In this document: positions 8,300-16,303 of the stretch, piece after piece
Layout of the letters: every line of letters begins with the position of its first letter
How positions within the stretch are numbered: the first letter of the stretch is position 1
Assembly (NCBI GenBank): GCA_964429995.1
Contig: CAYSDY010000008.1
Location: 1-35,045, forward strand
Origin: UBA583 sp964429995
GTDB lineage: Archaea; Nanobdellota; Nanobdellia; Woesearchaeales; UBA583
Reading direction: 5' to 3'
Length of the DNA stretch: 35,045 nucleotides
Notes under the pieces: model-generated
Told to the model about the DNA's origin: nothing
The model's input: the letters and a program-made list of their open reading frames with translations, nothing else
Database searches by the model: none
Translations under genes and position numbers: made by a program

Positions 8300-9247
8300 A
8301 TGGTTATAACAACATATCTTGCACCTATTAATAAATTCAATAATATCGCATTTAGAGAACTTTGTTTAGAATATGGAGCAGATTTTGTGTTTACAGAGAT
8401 GATAAACATAGATAAATTGATTGATGTTGATGAATCACAAATAAACAAAACACAAACATGTAAGAATTCACAGGAAAAAACAATATTTCAAGTAATATGT
8501 AAAGATATTTCTTTAATAAGAACAGGAATTAACAAAATAATAGAAATATTAGGATTTAAGCCATATGAAATAAATTATAATATGGGTTGTCCACAATCAA
8601 CATTAACAAAAGATGAAACTGGCGTTGGCATACTTAAAAACATTAAAAAAGTTGAAAAAGTATTAGATGAATTATCAAAAATACAATCAGAAACAGGAAT
8701 AATAATGTCAATAAAAACAAGACTTGGAATATCAGAAAATTCTTTTATTGCAGACAAAATAATAAATCTATGTATAGAAAAAAACATAAACAAGATATAT
8801 TTTCATTGCAGATATGCAGATCAATCCTACACAAAACCTGCAAAAATTGATAAAATGATTTCATTTATCAATTCAGAAAACAAACACAAAAATAAAATAG
8901 ACATAATAATAAATGGAGACATTAATTCTATGGAAAAAATCCACTATTTAAAATCTAAAAACATAAACTCCTGCATGATAGGAAGATGGGCATTAAAAAA
9001 TCCAGTAATTTTTAGGCAAATTAAAGATATAAAGAATAAGCATGAAAACATTTTATCTGATAAAGAAAGAATAAACATAATAATAAGGTTCATAGAATTA
9101 TCACTAAAATACAACATTTGCTTTAGTTCTGCCAAAACAAACATATTTTATCTAACAAAGGATATGTTCGATTCATGCATAGTAAGAGCAAAAATAAACG
9201 ATTCTAAGACTTATGATGAAATAATTGAAATATTAAAGCAAATTTAA
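8300..9247 (+). CDS. tRNA-dihydrouridine synthase family protein, divergent paralog
   Basis: 315-aa flavoprotein of the Dus family, which reduces uridines in the tRNA D-loop using FMN and NAD(P)H. The start LAPINKFNNIAFREL corresponds to the Dus signature LAPMxxVTDxxFREL. Putative catalytic C97 lies in NMGCP. The FMN-contacting lysine is seen in SIKTRLG, HCR takes the place of the usual HxR, and NGDI and IGRWALKNP match the phosphate-binding end of the barrel. The normal QxYxGxADW stretch is replaced by QSYTKPAKIDKM, and the protein diverges clearly from the second Dus gene at 12124-13050. It may modify a different tRNA position. An alternative is another FMN-barrel oxidoreductase, but the ordered motifs favour Dus. 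Confidence 0.8.
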   Translation: MVITTYLAPINKFNNIAFRELCLEYGADFVFTEMINIDKLIDVDESQINKTQTCKNSQEKTIFQVICKDISLIRTGINKIIEILGFKPYEINYNMGCPQSTLTKDETGVGILKNIKKVEKVLDELSKIQSETGIIMSIKTRLGISENSFIADKIINLCIEKNINKIYFHCRYADQSYTKPAKIDKMISFINSENKHKNKIDIIINGDINSMEKIHYLKSKNINSCMIGRWALKNPVIFRQIKDIKNKHENILSDKERINIIIRFIELSLKYNICFSSAKTNIFYLTKDMFDSCIVRAKINDSKTYDEIIEILKQI

Positions 9248-9397
9248 ATTTAAAACAAATAAAAACATAATCCCTGATCAACACAAATAAACATAAAATA
9301 CATTTCTCATCTTTGAAAAAATTTGAAAGAAAAAAGGAGAGAAAAATTTATAAAGTTATTTGGCTTGAATCCTTTTATTTTAAATATACGATTGCTT

Positions 9398-9405
9398 TTT
9401 TAAAA
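9398..9405 (+). promoter_or_regulatory. TATA-like element of leuS
   Basis: TTTTAAAA centred 24.5 nt before the ATG at 9426. A second box, TTTATAAA at 9347-9354, lies about 75 nt upstream and would give a leader of about 50 nt, so leuS may have two start sites. Confidence 0.5.
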
Positions 9406-9425
9406 TTAAACATATAAAATACAAA

Positions 9426-12113
9426 ATGGCAGATGCAAAACAGGTAGAAATAGACAAAAAATGGCAGAAAAAGTGGGAAGAATCAAACATTTTTGAATTC
9501 TGTGAGAATAAAAACAAACCTAAATATTACATGCTTGATATGTTTCCGTATCCAAGCGGTCAACCTCATTGTGGTCATTTAAGAAACTATTCATTAGGAG
9601 ATCTTATGGCAAGATACAAAAGAATGAAAGGTTTTAACGTTTTTTTCCCTTTTGGTTTTGATTCATTTGGACTACCAGCTGAAAATGCTGCAATAGAAAG
9701 AGGTATAAACCCAAAAGATTGGACATATTCAAATATAGAAACAATAAAAAATGGAATAAAAAAATTCGGATACTCCTGCTCATGGAAGAATCAAGTTGTA
9801 ACTTGTGATCCTGAATACTATAAATGGAATCAATACATATTTCTAAAAATGTTTGAAAAAGGTCTTGCTTATAAAAAAGAATCTCCTGTAAATTGGTGTC
9901 CTGGATGTAATACTGTTTTAGCAAATGAGCAAGTAGAAGATGGAAAATGTGACAGATGTAAAAGCAAAGTAGAATTAAAAAATCTTTCTCAATGGTATTT
10001 TAAGATAACAGACTTTGCAGATGAGTTATACGAAGATTTAAACACTCTTGATGGATGGCCTGAGACTGTAAAGCAAATGCAAAGAAATTGGATAGGAAAA
10101 TCACAAGGAACAATAATAAGTTTTAACATTCCTGAAAAAATTGAAGGTTTACCTGAAAAAGTAGATGTATTTACCACAAGACCAGACACAATATACGGAG
10201 TAACATTTATGGCACTTCCATATGAATCAGAATACATAGAATCAATCATAAAAAACTTGCCAGAAGAAAAAAAAGCAAAAATAATAGAAAAAATTAACCA
10301 AATAAAATCTGCTAATATCGTTGATAGATTTTCAGAAAAAGAAAAAGATGGTATATTTTTAGAAACATACATAGAACATCCAATTACCAAACAAGATATT
10401 CCTGTATATGTTGCAAACTACGTACTTTCAGAATATGGAACAGGTTTTGTAATGGGTGTTCCTGCACATGATCAAAGAGATTTTGATTTTGCAAAAAAAT
10501 TTAACATACCCATAATTCCTGTAATATGCCCTTATGATAATAAAATTGATCTAAACAATCTTAAAAATCCTATTTTAAGCGATGGATACATGACAAATTC
10601 TTTTGAGCATAACAATAAAAAAAATAGTGATTTTAAGGAAGAAATATCAAAAATACTAACAGAAAAAAATATTGGAAAACAACATGTACAATTTAGGTTA
10701 AGAGATTGGTGTATTTCAAGACAAAGATATTGGGGAACCCCTATACCTATGATATATTGCGAAAAATGTGGAATAGTACCCGAAAAGATAGAAAATTTAC
10801 CTGTATTGTTACCTTTAGATGTAAAATTTAAAACAGGAGAAAACCCTATAGCAAGTTCGCCTAGTTTTAAAAATTGTACATGTCCAATATGTAATGGCAA
10901 AGCAAAAAGAGAAACAGATACAATGGATACTTTTGTTGATTCATCGTGGTATTTTCTAAGATACCCTGACAATAAAAATAACCAACACATATTTGATAAT
11001 GAAAAAATTAATTCAATACTACCAGTAGATCAATATACAGGAGGAGTTGAACACGCAATACTTCATCTATTGTATTCAAGATTTTTTACAAGAGCAATGA
11101 AACATTTAGGCATATTGCAATCTGAATATAGCGAACCTTTCACAAGGCTATTAAATCAGGGAATGGTTCTAAAAGATGGTTCTAAAATGAGTAAATCAAA
11201 AGGAAATGGAGTTGATCCTGTTCCTATAATAGAAGAGTTTGGAGCAGATGCAACAAGGTTATTCATATTATCAGCTGCATCCCCACAAACTGAATTAGAC
11301 TGGACAGATAAAGGACTTAAAGGATCATACGATTTTGTAAAAGATATGCATTTTATTATAGAAAACATTATAAATTCAATACCAAAAAACGAATTTAAAG
11401 AAGAATATTTCAAATCAAAAATAAATTCTTTAATTAGCGAAGTAGAAGATGATTTTGAAAAATACAAATTCAACATGGCAATAGTAAGAATAAAAACTTA
11501 CCTTGAAGAATTAAAAAAATATCATCTATACATATCAGTAAAAACCAAAAAAGATGTATTTTTACAAATTTTAAAAATGTTACATCCATATATCCCTCAT
11601 AATGCAGAAGAATTATGGCATACTTTAGGAAATGAATCATTCATATCTCTTGAAAAATGGCCATCTATTAAAAACGATAACATCCATGAATTATCTGAAA
11701 AAAAACATTTAATATTAACAGAAATATTAAGAAAAATAAACAAATCAAAAGAAAGATTTAACCTAGCAAATATAAATGAAATAGAAATAATACAAGCTCC
11801 AAAGCAAAGATATGAATTGTTTGAATTCATTGATATTCAACTTAAACAAAGCAATGATTTTAAAACAATTCTAAATGCAATACAAGCAACAGGAAGGTTT
11901 GAACATGAAAAAAAATTAATACAAAAATTTCTACCAAAAACACTAAGAGATGGATTAACAACTTTTATAGGATTAAATAATGAAAAAACAACCATAGATG
12001 AAATAAAAAAATATCTAGAAGATGAATACAAAGTTAAAGTATCAATCATAGATGAAAAACAATCAACATCTCAATCAGCAATACCTGGTGAACCAGTAGT
12101 TTCAATTAAATAA
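9426..12113 (+). CDS. leuS: Leucyl-tRNA synthetase with bacterial-type body
   Basis: Class I synthetase that charges tRNA-Leu, 895 aa. The signature is PHCGH at 47-51 (HIGH) and KMSKS at 587-591. The first zinc-type module CPGC...CDRC (158-178) and the sequence QWYFKITDFADEL...MQRNWIGKSQG (189-228) match bacterial LeuRS. The CP1 editing domain follows (about 228-415), with the threonine-rich TTRPDTIYG (250-258) and D352 in HDQRD. A second Cys cluster, CEKC...CTCPIC, is at 445-489. No leucine-specific insertion precedes KMSKS. The C-terminal region (about 760-895) lacks the bacterial VNGKxR-type ending. It instead runs as an extended alpha/beta domain finishing with AIPGEPVVSIK, resembling the AMPGKPAIYIE ending of archaeal LeuRS. 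A bacterial-archaeal composite is inferred. Confidence 0.93.
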   Translation: MADAKQVEIDKKWQKKWEESNIFEFCENKNKPKYYMLDMFPYPSGQPHCGHLRNYSLGDLMARYKRMKGFNVFFPFGFDSFGLPAENAAIERGINPKDWTYSNIETIKNGIKKFGYSCSWKNQVVTCDPEYYKWNQYIFLKMFEKGLAYKKESPVNWCPGCNTVLANEQVEDGKCDRCKSKVELKNLSQWYFKITDFADELYEDLNTLDGWPETVKQMQRNWIGKSQGTIISFNIPEKIEGLPEKVDVFTTRPDTIYGVTFMALPYESEYIESIIKNLPEEKKAKIIEKINQIKSANIVDRFSEKEKDGIFLETYIEHPITKQDIPVYVANYVLSEYGTGFVMGVPAHDQRDFDFAKKFNIPIIPVICPYDNKIDLNNLKNPILSDGYMTNSFEHNNKKNSDFKEEISKILTEKNIGKQHVQFRLRDWCISRQRYWGTPIPMIYCEKCGIVPEKIENLPVLLPLDVKFKTGENPIASSPSFKNCTCPICNGKAKRETDTMDTFVDSSWYFLRYPDNKNNQHIFDNEKINSILPVDQYTGGVEHAILHLLYSRFFTRAMKHLGILQSEYSEPFTRLLNQGMVLKDGSKMSKSKGNGVDPVPIIEEFGADATRLFILSAASPQTELDWTDKGLKGSYDFVKDMHFIIENIINSIPKNEFKEEYFKSKINSLISEVEDDFEKYKFNMAIVRIKTYLEELKKYHLYISVKTKKDVFLQILKMLHPYIPHNAEELWHTLGNESFISLEKWPSIKNDNIHELSEKKHLILTEILRKINKSKERFNLANINEIEIIQAPKQRYELFEFIDIQLKQSNDFKTILNAIQATGRFEHEKKLIQKFLPKTLRDGLTTFIGLNNEKTTIDEIKKYLEDEYKVKVSIIDEKQSTSQSAIPGEPVVSIK

Positions 12114-12135
12114 TTTTTTTAAATCAAAATTTTTT
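12112..12135. terminator. Bidirectional T-rich terminator between convergent genes
   Basis: The 10-nt gap between the leuS stop and the stop of the second Dus gene carries T runs readable on both strands, the usual archaeal U-tract type of terminator. No strong hairpin is present. Confidence 0.35.
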
Positions 12136-13050
12136 AATTACAGACATTGTATTAGTAATATTTCTATCTTTACATATATTTATTCGCAGATCTTTTGCTC
12201 CTTCTATCCCCTTAAAAAACCACATTGCCTGCATCTGTACTTTTAAATCTTTTTTATATAAATCTATTTCATCAAGACGCTTTAAATAAAAATCAAAATC
12301 TTTTTTTTGGATATCCTTTCTGTCATAATCAAGCTTTTTTGATTTTTGCATAAAATATTTTAATCTTTTAAAAATAAAAGAATTGCCCATTGCACCTCTT
12401 CCTATCATAATCCCATCAACCAAGCCTATTTTATCTAAAATATCATCTTCTTTTAATATATCACCATTACCTATAACAGGAATATTTACATTTGATTTAA
12501 CCTGAAAAATAGAATTCCAATCAGCAATACCACTATATTTTTGTTTAGCAGTTCTACCATGAACAGTTATTAGATCTGCCCCACTATCTTCTATTATCTT
12601 ACTTATCACAATGTGTTCTTTTTTATCATAACCAAGCCTTATTTTAGCACTTATAGGTTTTGATGTACTCTTTACAACAGAATTAATTATTGATGCTATT
12701 TTTTCTGGTTTTTTTAGCAAATAAGCTCCACAAAAATTATTTATAAGAGAAGGTGATGGACACCCAAAATTTATGTCAATCATATCAACCTCATTTTCAA
12801 TTTTCTCAATTGCATGTTTAAACATCTTTTCATCATTTCCAAAAAGTTGTACGCAGTTAAATTTCAAATTACCTCTCATATACCTGTATTTAGGAACATT
12901 TTCCCTAATCAAAGCTTCAACAGATGTTAATTCTGAAACTGTATAAAGTGCACCATTTTTTTCAGCAAGTTCTCTAAATGCAAGATCTGTAACATTATCC
13001 ATAGGAGCAAGTACAAAAGGGTTTTTGGCAATTTTTTTTAAAGGATTCAT
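12124..13050 (-). CDS. tRNA-dihydrouridine synthase, canonical Dus
   Basis: FMN-dependent enzyme that makes dihydrouridine in tRNA. Motifs are canonical: LAPMDNVTDLAFREL at the N-terminus, putative catalytic Cys in NFGCPSP (residue 97 from this start), AKIRLGYD with the FMN-binding lysine, VHGRTAKQKYSGIADW, IGNGDI, and MIGRGAMGNS at the C-terminal barrel end. Length (308 aa) is normal. Two starts are possible. The upstream ATG at 13068 lies only 16 nt from the TATA box at 13081-13088, so it would precede or straddle the transcription start. The ATG at 13050 is therefore preferred. It converges on leuS with 10 nt between the stops, and a more divergent Dus paralog lies on the other side of leuS. 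Confidence 0.93.
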   Translation of the reverse strand: MNPLKKIAKNPFVLAPMDNVTDLAFRELAEKNGALYTVSELTSVEALIRENVPKYRYMRGNLKFNCVQLFGNDEKMFKHAIEKIENEVDMIDINFGCPSPSLINNFCGAYLLKKPEKIASIINSVVKSTSKPISAKIRLGYDKKEHIVISKIIEDSGADLITVHGRTAKQKYSGIADWNSIFQVKSNVNIPVIGNGDILKEDDILDKIGLVDGIMIGRGAMGNSFIFKRLKYFMQKSKKLDYDRKDIQKKDFDFYLKRLDEIDLYKKDLKVQMQAMWFFKGIEGAKDLRINICKDRNITNTMSVIKKF

Positions 13051-13080
13051 TAAAGTTAGAAATAACATAATAATAAATAT

Positions 13081-13088
13081 TTTATAAA
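13081..13088 (-). promoter_or_regulatory. TATA box of the canonical dus gene
   Basis: TTTATAAA centred 34.5 nt upstream of the ATG at 13050 and only 16.5 nt from the alternative ATG at 13068. It decides the start in favour of 13050. Confidence 0.55.
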
Positions 13089-13121
13089 TTATATGTCAAA
13101 AACTGTTTTTTTTACATTAAT

Positions 13122-13129
13122 TTTATAAA
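13122..13129 (+). promoter_or_regulatory. TATA box of the 13151 gene
   Basis: TTTATAAA centred 25.5 nt before the ATG at 13151 and 16.5 nt before the ATG at 13142. The spacing supports 13151 as the start. Confidence 0.6.
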
Positions 13130-13150
13130 AAACAATGTTAAATGATTTTT

Positions 13151-13768
13151 ATGAGCTATCAGAAACTATACATAACAACATCTTTTTTCATTAAATTCAA
13201 TTTTATAGTAACAGCAATAATATCTGCAATAACTGAAAACTGGATAATGTGTTTTTTCTCACTTTTAGCATTAATATTAAGTTTTCTACCTATATTAATA
13301 GAAAAACGTTTTGATATCGATATTCCAATAGAATTAGAATTGATAATTTTAATATTTATATATGCAAGTATTTTTTTAGGAGAAGCACATAATTACTACT
13401 ACAAATATCACTGGTGGGATCTTATGTTACACACACTATCTGCAATAGTGCTTGGACTTTTAGGCTTTATATTTGTATACGCATTAAACAAAGACATGAA
13501 TGTAAGTTTAAAGTTAAATCCTTTTTTTATATCATTATTCTCATTTTCATTTGCATTATCAGTTGGTACATTATGGGAAATATTTGAATTTTTTATGGAT
13601 TATTTTTTGGGATTTAACATGCAGAAATCTGGTTTGGTTGATACAATGACAGATTTGATGGTAGATGCAATAGGTGCTCTTGTCATATCTTTCTTAGGAT
13701 ATTACTATTCAAAAAAAATAGATAAATCAATACTAAAAAAATTATATCAAAAATTTAAAAAAGAATAA
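13151..13768 (+). CDS. DUF2238/YjdF-like membrane protein
   Basis: 205-aa polytopic membrane protein with about six helices and a basic C-terminal tail. It carries conserved features I associate with the DUF2238 (YjdF) family: YYKYHWWDLMLHTLSA in the middle, then GTLWEIFEFFMD and a following DTMTDLMVDAIGALV. The polar residues in these helices (paired Trp-Trp-Asp-His and Trp-Glu-Glu-Asp, then Asp-Asp-Asp) suggest a buried functional site, but no reaction is established for the family as far as I know. The start at 13151 is chosen over 13142 from the TATA spacing. It is divergent from dus and converges on the AP endonuclease gene. Confidence 0.75.
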   Translation: MSYQKLYITTSFFIKFNFIVTAIISAITENWIMCFFSLLALILSFLPILIEKRFDIDIPIELELIILIFIYASIFLGEAHNYYYKYHWWDLMLHTLSAIVLGLLGFIFVYALNKDMNVSLKLNPFFISLFSFSFALSVGTLWEIFEFFMDYFLGFNMQKSGLVDTMTDLMVDAIGALVISFLGYYYSKKIDKSILKKLYQKFKKE

Positions 13769-13803
13769 AATTATTATTAATTTCATAGTATTTTAAAAAA
13801 AAA

Positions 13804-14589
13804 TTAAGCTTTGTAATTGCACACAGCTTCATAATCTATTTTAAGTGTTACAGGACAATGATCTGAACCTATAACATCATCATTAATAATCGAATCAGTT
13901 ATATACTTTATTATTTGTTTTGAAACAATAAAATAATCTATACGCCATCCTACATTTTTCTGTCTTGCAGAATACATATAACTCCACCATGTATATTTTA
14001 CTTTTTCAGGATAAAAATATCTAAAAGTATCAATAAACAAATCTTCAACAATTTTACTAAATCCACTACGCTCCTCTATAGTAAAACCAGCATTTTTATG
14101 ATTTTGGGATGGATTTTTAAGATCAATCTCTTTATGTGCAACATTTAAATCACCACAAAATATAACAGGTTTTGTCAAATTTAACTTAAAAATATAATTT
14201 CTAAAATCAATATCCCATCTTTGCCTATAATCAAGCCTTAAAAGCCCTCTTTGAGAATTTGGCGTATATACATTAACAATAAAACAATTATCAAATTCAA
14301 GAGTAATAACTCTTCCCTCCTTATCATGTTCCTCAATCCCAATACCATAAAAAACGTTTAAAGGTTTAATCTTAGACAATATCATGACACCAGAATAACC
14401 TTTTTTTTGAGCAGAATTAATGAATACAGAAGAATATCCAAAATTATCTTCATTTTGATGTGATTGCATTTTTATTTCCTGAAGACATAATATATCAGGA
14501 GAATTTGTTTTTATAAAATCTCTAAATCCCTTATTAACAACAGATCTTAAACCATTTACATTCCAGCTTGATATTTTCAACTCAACCAT
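13804..14589 (-). CDS. xth: Exodeoxyribonuclease III / AP endonuclease (ExoIII/APE1 family)
   Basis: 261-aa Mg2+-dependent nuclease that cuts DNA 5' to abasic sites in base-excision repair. Catalytic and metal-binding residues are in place: N10 in SSWNVNG, E38 in LQEIK, Y108 in VYTPN, D147 and N149 in GDLNV, D218 in WRIDYF, and D243-H244 in GSDH. The motif set YTPNSQ, RWDIDFRNY, CGDLNVAHKEIDL and YTWWSY is closer to APE1-type than to NExo-type enzymes. Length is normal. No clean TATA box is seen at the usual distance; a weak CTTTATGA lies about 33 nt upstream. A pyrimidine-dimer glycosylase-family gene 1.2 kb away would provide substrates for it. Confidence 0.93.
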   Translation of the reverse strand: MVELKISSWNVNGLRSVVNKGFRDFIKTNSPDILCLQEIKMQSHQNEDNFGYSSVFINSAQKKGYSGVMILSKIKPLNVFYGIGIEEHDKEGRVITLEFDNCFIVNVYTPNSQRGLLRLDYRQRWDIDFRNYIFKLNLTKPVIFCGDLNVAHKEIDLKNPSQNHKNAGFTIEERSGFSKIVEDLFIDTFRYFYPEKVKYTWWSYMYSARQKNVGWRIDYFIVSKQIIKYITDSIINDDVIGSDHCPVTLKIDYEAVCNYKA

Positions 14590-14688
14590 TTATAGATATT
14601 ATACTTAAATTATTATTCATAAAGTTTTTGCTAACCAACATAATGAATATTTTTTTATTTATAAATAAAAACAAATAAAACAGTAACC

Positions 14689-14698
14689 TTTAAAAATA
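14689..14698 (+). promoter_or_regulatory. TATA-like element of the 14720 gene
   Basis: TTTAAAAATA centred 26.5 nt before the ATG at 14720; leaderless spacing. Confidence 0.5.
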
Positions 14699-14719
14699 TA
14701 AAAAGATATATCATTAGAA

Positions 14720-15268
14720 ATGAGTGATAACATTAGATATATAGTTTTTACAGATTACTTTCTTCAGACATTATATAGAGTCATGGGATTTTTTATTTCA
14801 GAACCTGAAGAAGACTACACTGAAAAAATACACGGACTTTCTTTAGAATTATTTAAAGAAGCAATAGAAAAAGATCCTTCTGTATTAAAAAAAGGATTAA
14901 CCCAATCCTTATGGAAAAAACATGCAAGTTTGGATGATAGAATAAGGTTCATTACTTTTATATCACAAGAAAATTCAAGAAAACTTGGAAAATTAATAAA
15001 AACATATAGTTATCAATACGAAAACGCAAAAAATATCCCTTCTGATTTTTTTAATCATTTTGTTTTATTTACAAAAGCAAATTACTTTTTAGGAGAACTA
15101 TTTTTTCAATATTTAGAAGGAGAAAATAACAATATTTCAAAAATTATAGATATTGAAAAACAATTAGAAATATATTCAGATAACTCAAAAAGAAAAGGAA
15201 TCTTAGAAGATAGAGAAAACTTGTATGTTGCATCAAACAGGTATTTTCTTAAAAAAAAAATACAATAA
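14720..15268 (+). CDS. Uncharacterised alpha-helical protein, 182 aa
   Basis: No family recognised. The sequence looks soluble and almost entirely helical, with aromatic-rich segments (YIVFTDYFLQTLYRVMGFF near the N-terminus, FFNHFVLFTKANYFLGELFFQYL near 120-145) between acidic and basic stretches. There is no signal peptide and there are no cysteines. It is transcribed alone, divergent from xth, with a TATA box at the leaderless distance. The clean promoter and codon use like the neighbours support a genuine gene. Confidence 0.7.
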   Translation: MSDNIRYIVFTDYFLQTLYRVMGFFISEPEEDYTEKIHGLSLELFKEAIEKDPSVLKKGLTQSLWKKHASLDDRIRFITFISQENSRKLGKLIKTYSYQYENAKNIPSDFFNHFVLFTKANYFLGELFFQYLEGENNNISKIIDIEKQLEIYSDNSKRKGILEDRENLYVASNRYFLKKKIQ

Positions 15269-15344
15269 ATAACATTTTATTAAGTATTTATCTTTTTTAA
15301 AATCAAAACAAGAAATGTCTCAACTTAAAACTAAAAACAAAAAT

Positions 15345-15352
15345 ATTTAAAT
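15345..15352 (+). promoter_or_regulatory. TATA-like element of the 15373 gene
   Basis: ATTTAAAT centred 24.5 nt before the ATG at 15373. Confidence 0.5.
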
Positions 15353-15372
15353 GGATTATACTATAAAATAAT

Positions 15373-15804
15373 ATGATAAATATAAGAATGCACAAAAACA
15401 TGATGATAGGGCTTGAAATAACAAAAGCCGTTTTCTATCTGCTGATACTTACAATAGTCTTTTATAATGTCTATTTTTCTTTTATAGGTCCATGGGGATT
15501 TACACTAAGAAACATTACACTTACTCTTGCATTTATGTTATTTTACACTTTTTTTGTTTTGTTTGGTATAATATTAAGTCTTATATGTGCAACTATCCTA
15601 TACGTAAAACCAAAATTCAGAATATTTAATCTTGTATCCTTTTTCATTGAAACAACCCTAATATTGATGTTTATGCTTGTAAATCTTGTAGTATTAGGCA
15701 ATAATGTAATAATTAATTTACTAGTTTTTCCATTATTTGTAAATTTTTTTAACTTTTATCTACATAATTTAACATTTTCAAAAGAAAGTCATATTAAAAA
15801 ATAA
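15373..15804 (+). CDS. Small membrane protein, about four helices
   Basis: 143 aa with four predicted membrane segments (about 12-32, 47-77, 85-108 and 111-130), a short basic N-terminus and a basic C-terminus. No conserved motif was recognised, so no function is proposed. It has its own TATA element and converges on the pyrimidine-dimer glycosylase-family gene with 5 nt between the stops. Confidence 0.7.
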   Translation: MINIRMHKNMMIGLEITKAVFYLLILTIVFYNVYFSFIGPWGFTLRNITLTLAFMLFYTFFVLFGIILSLICATILYVKPKFRIFNLVSFFIETTLILMFMLVNLVVLGNNVIINLLVFPLFVNFFNFYLHNLTFSKESHIKK

Positions 15805-15809
15805 TAAAA

Positions 15810-16247
15810 TTATTCTTTATTTTTTTCCCATTTTTCAATTTCTCCTTCAATCATTTTAAACATTGGATGTAGAACAATATTTTTGTCAACCTTTATCAAA
15901 TCATGTTTTTTAGAATCCCTTTTCTTTAATTTAATCAATAAATGATTAAATTCATATTCTATTTGTCCAAAAGTTACCAAAATAACCTGATTCTCTTCTT
16001 TTTCAAATCTTAATTTAGTCAAATCAAAATTAAAATTTCTACTTTTAGCTTCTTTAAAAATATAATATAAATAATTATTAATACCCAAAATTGGATGTTC
16101 TAAGCTTTTAAAACGGACAAGTTGTGGATGTTTGATGTAACCCTTAGTATTACCTTCCAAAACCTTTTTTGCAAGTAATCCTTCTCTCCAAAGAGCAACT
16201 AAACCTTTAGAATCCAAATACTTAGGATGTATAGACCAAAGTCTCAT
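15810..16247 (-). CDS. Pyrimidine dimer DNA glycosylase-family protein (Pyr_excise)
   Basis: 145-aa protein beginning MRLWSIHPKYLDSKGLVALWRE and continuing KVLEGNTKGYIKHPQLVRF, the pattern of the Pyr_excise family related to T4 endonuclease V. E22 lines up with the catalytic E23 of the T4 enzyme. Residue 2 is arginine, not the threonine whose free amino group is the T4 nucleophile, so either the chemistry differs or another amine is used. Length matches T4 endonuclease V (138 aa). A role in repair of UV or other base damage is likely but the exact lesion is not shown. A TTTTAAAA element 28.5 nt upstream supports the start. Confidence 0.75.
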   Translation of the reverse strand: MRLWSIHPKYLDSKGLVALWREGLLAKKVLEGNTKGYIKHPQLVRFKSLEHPILGINNYLYYIFKEAKSRNFNFDLTKLRFEKEENQVILVTFGQIEYEFNHLLIKLKKRDSKKHDLIKVDKNIVLHPMFKMIEGEIEKWEKNKE

Positions 16248-16271
16248 AATATATATGATAAACTTTAATCC

Positions 16272-16279
16272 TTTTAAAA
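16272..16279 (-). promoter_or_regulatory. TATA-like element of the Pyr_excise gene
   Basis: TTTTAAAA centred 28.5 nt upstream of the ATG at 16247. Confidence 0.5.
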
Positions 16280-16303
16280 CAATCTTAAAATAAGAAAAAT
16301 TAA

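Noticed and set aside
10532..10990. 152-aa minus-strand reading frame
   Set aside because: Antisense to the well-conserved leuS coding region; no family resemblance.
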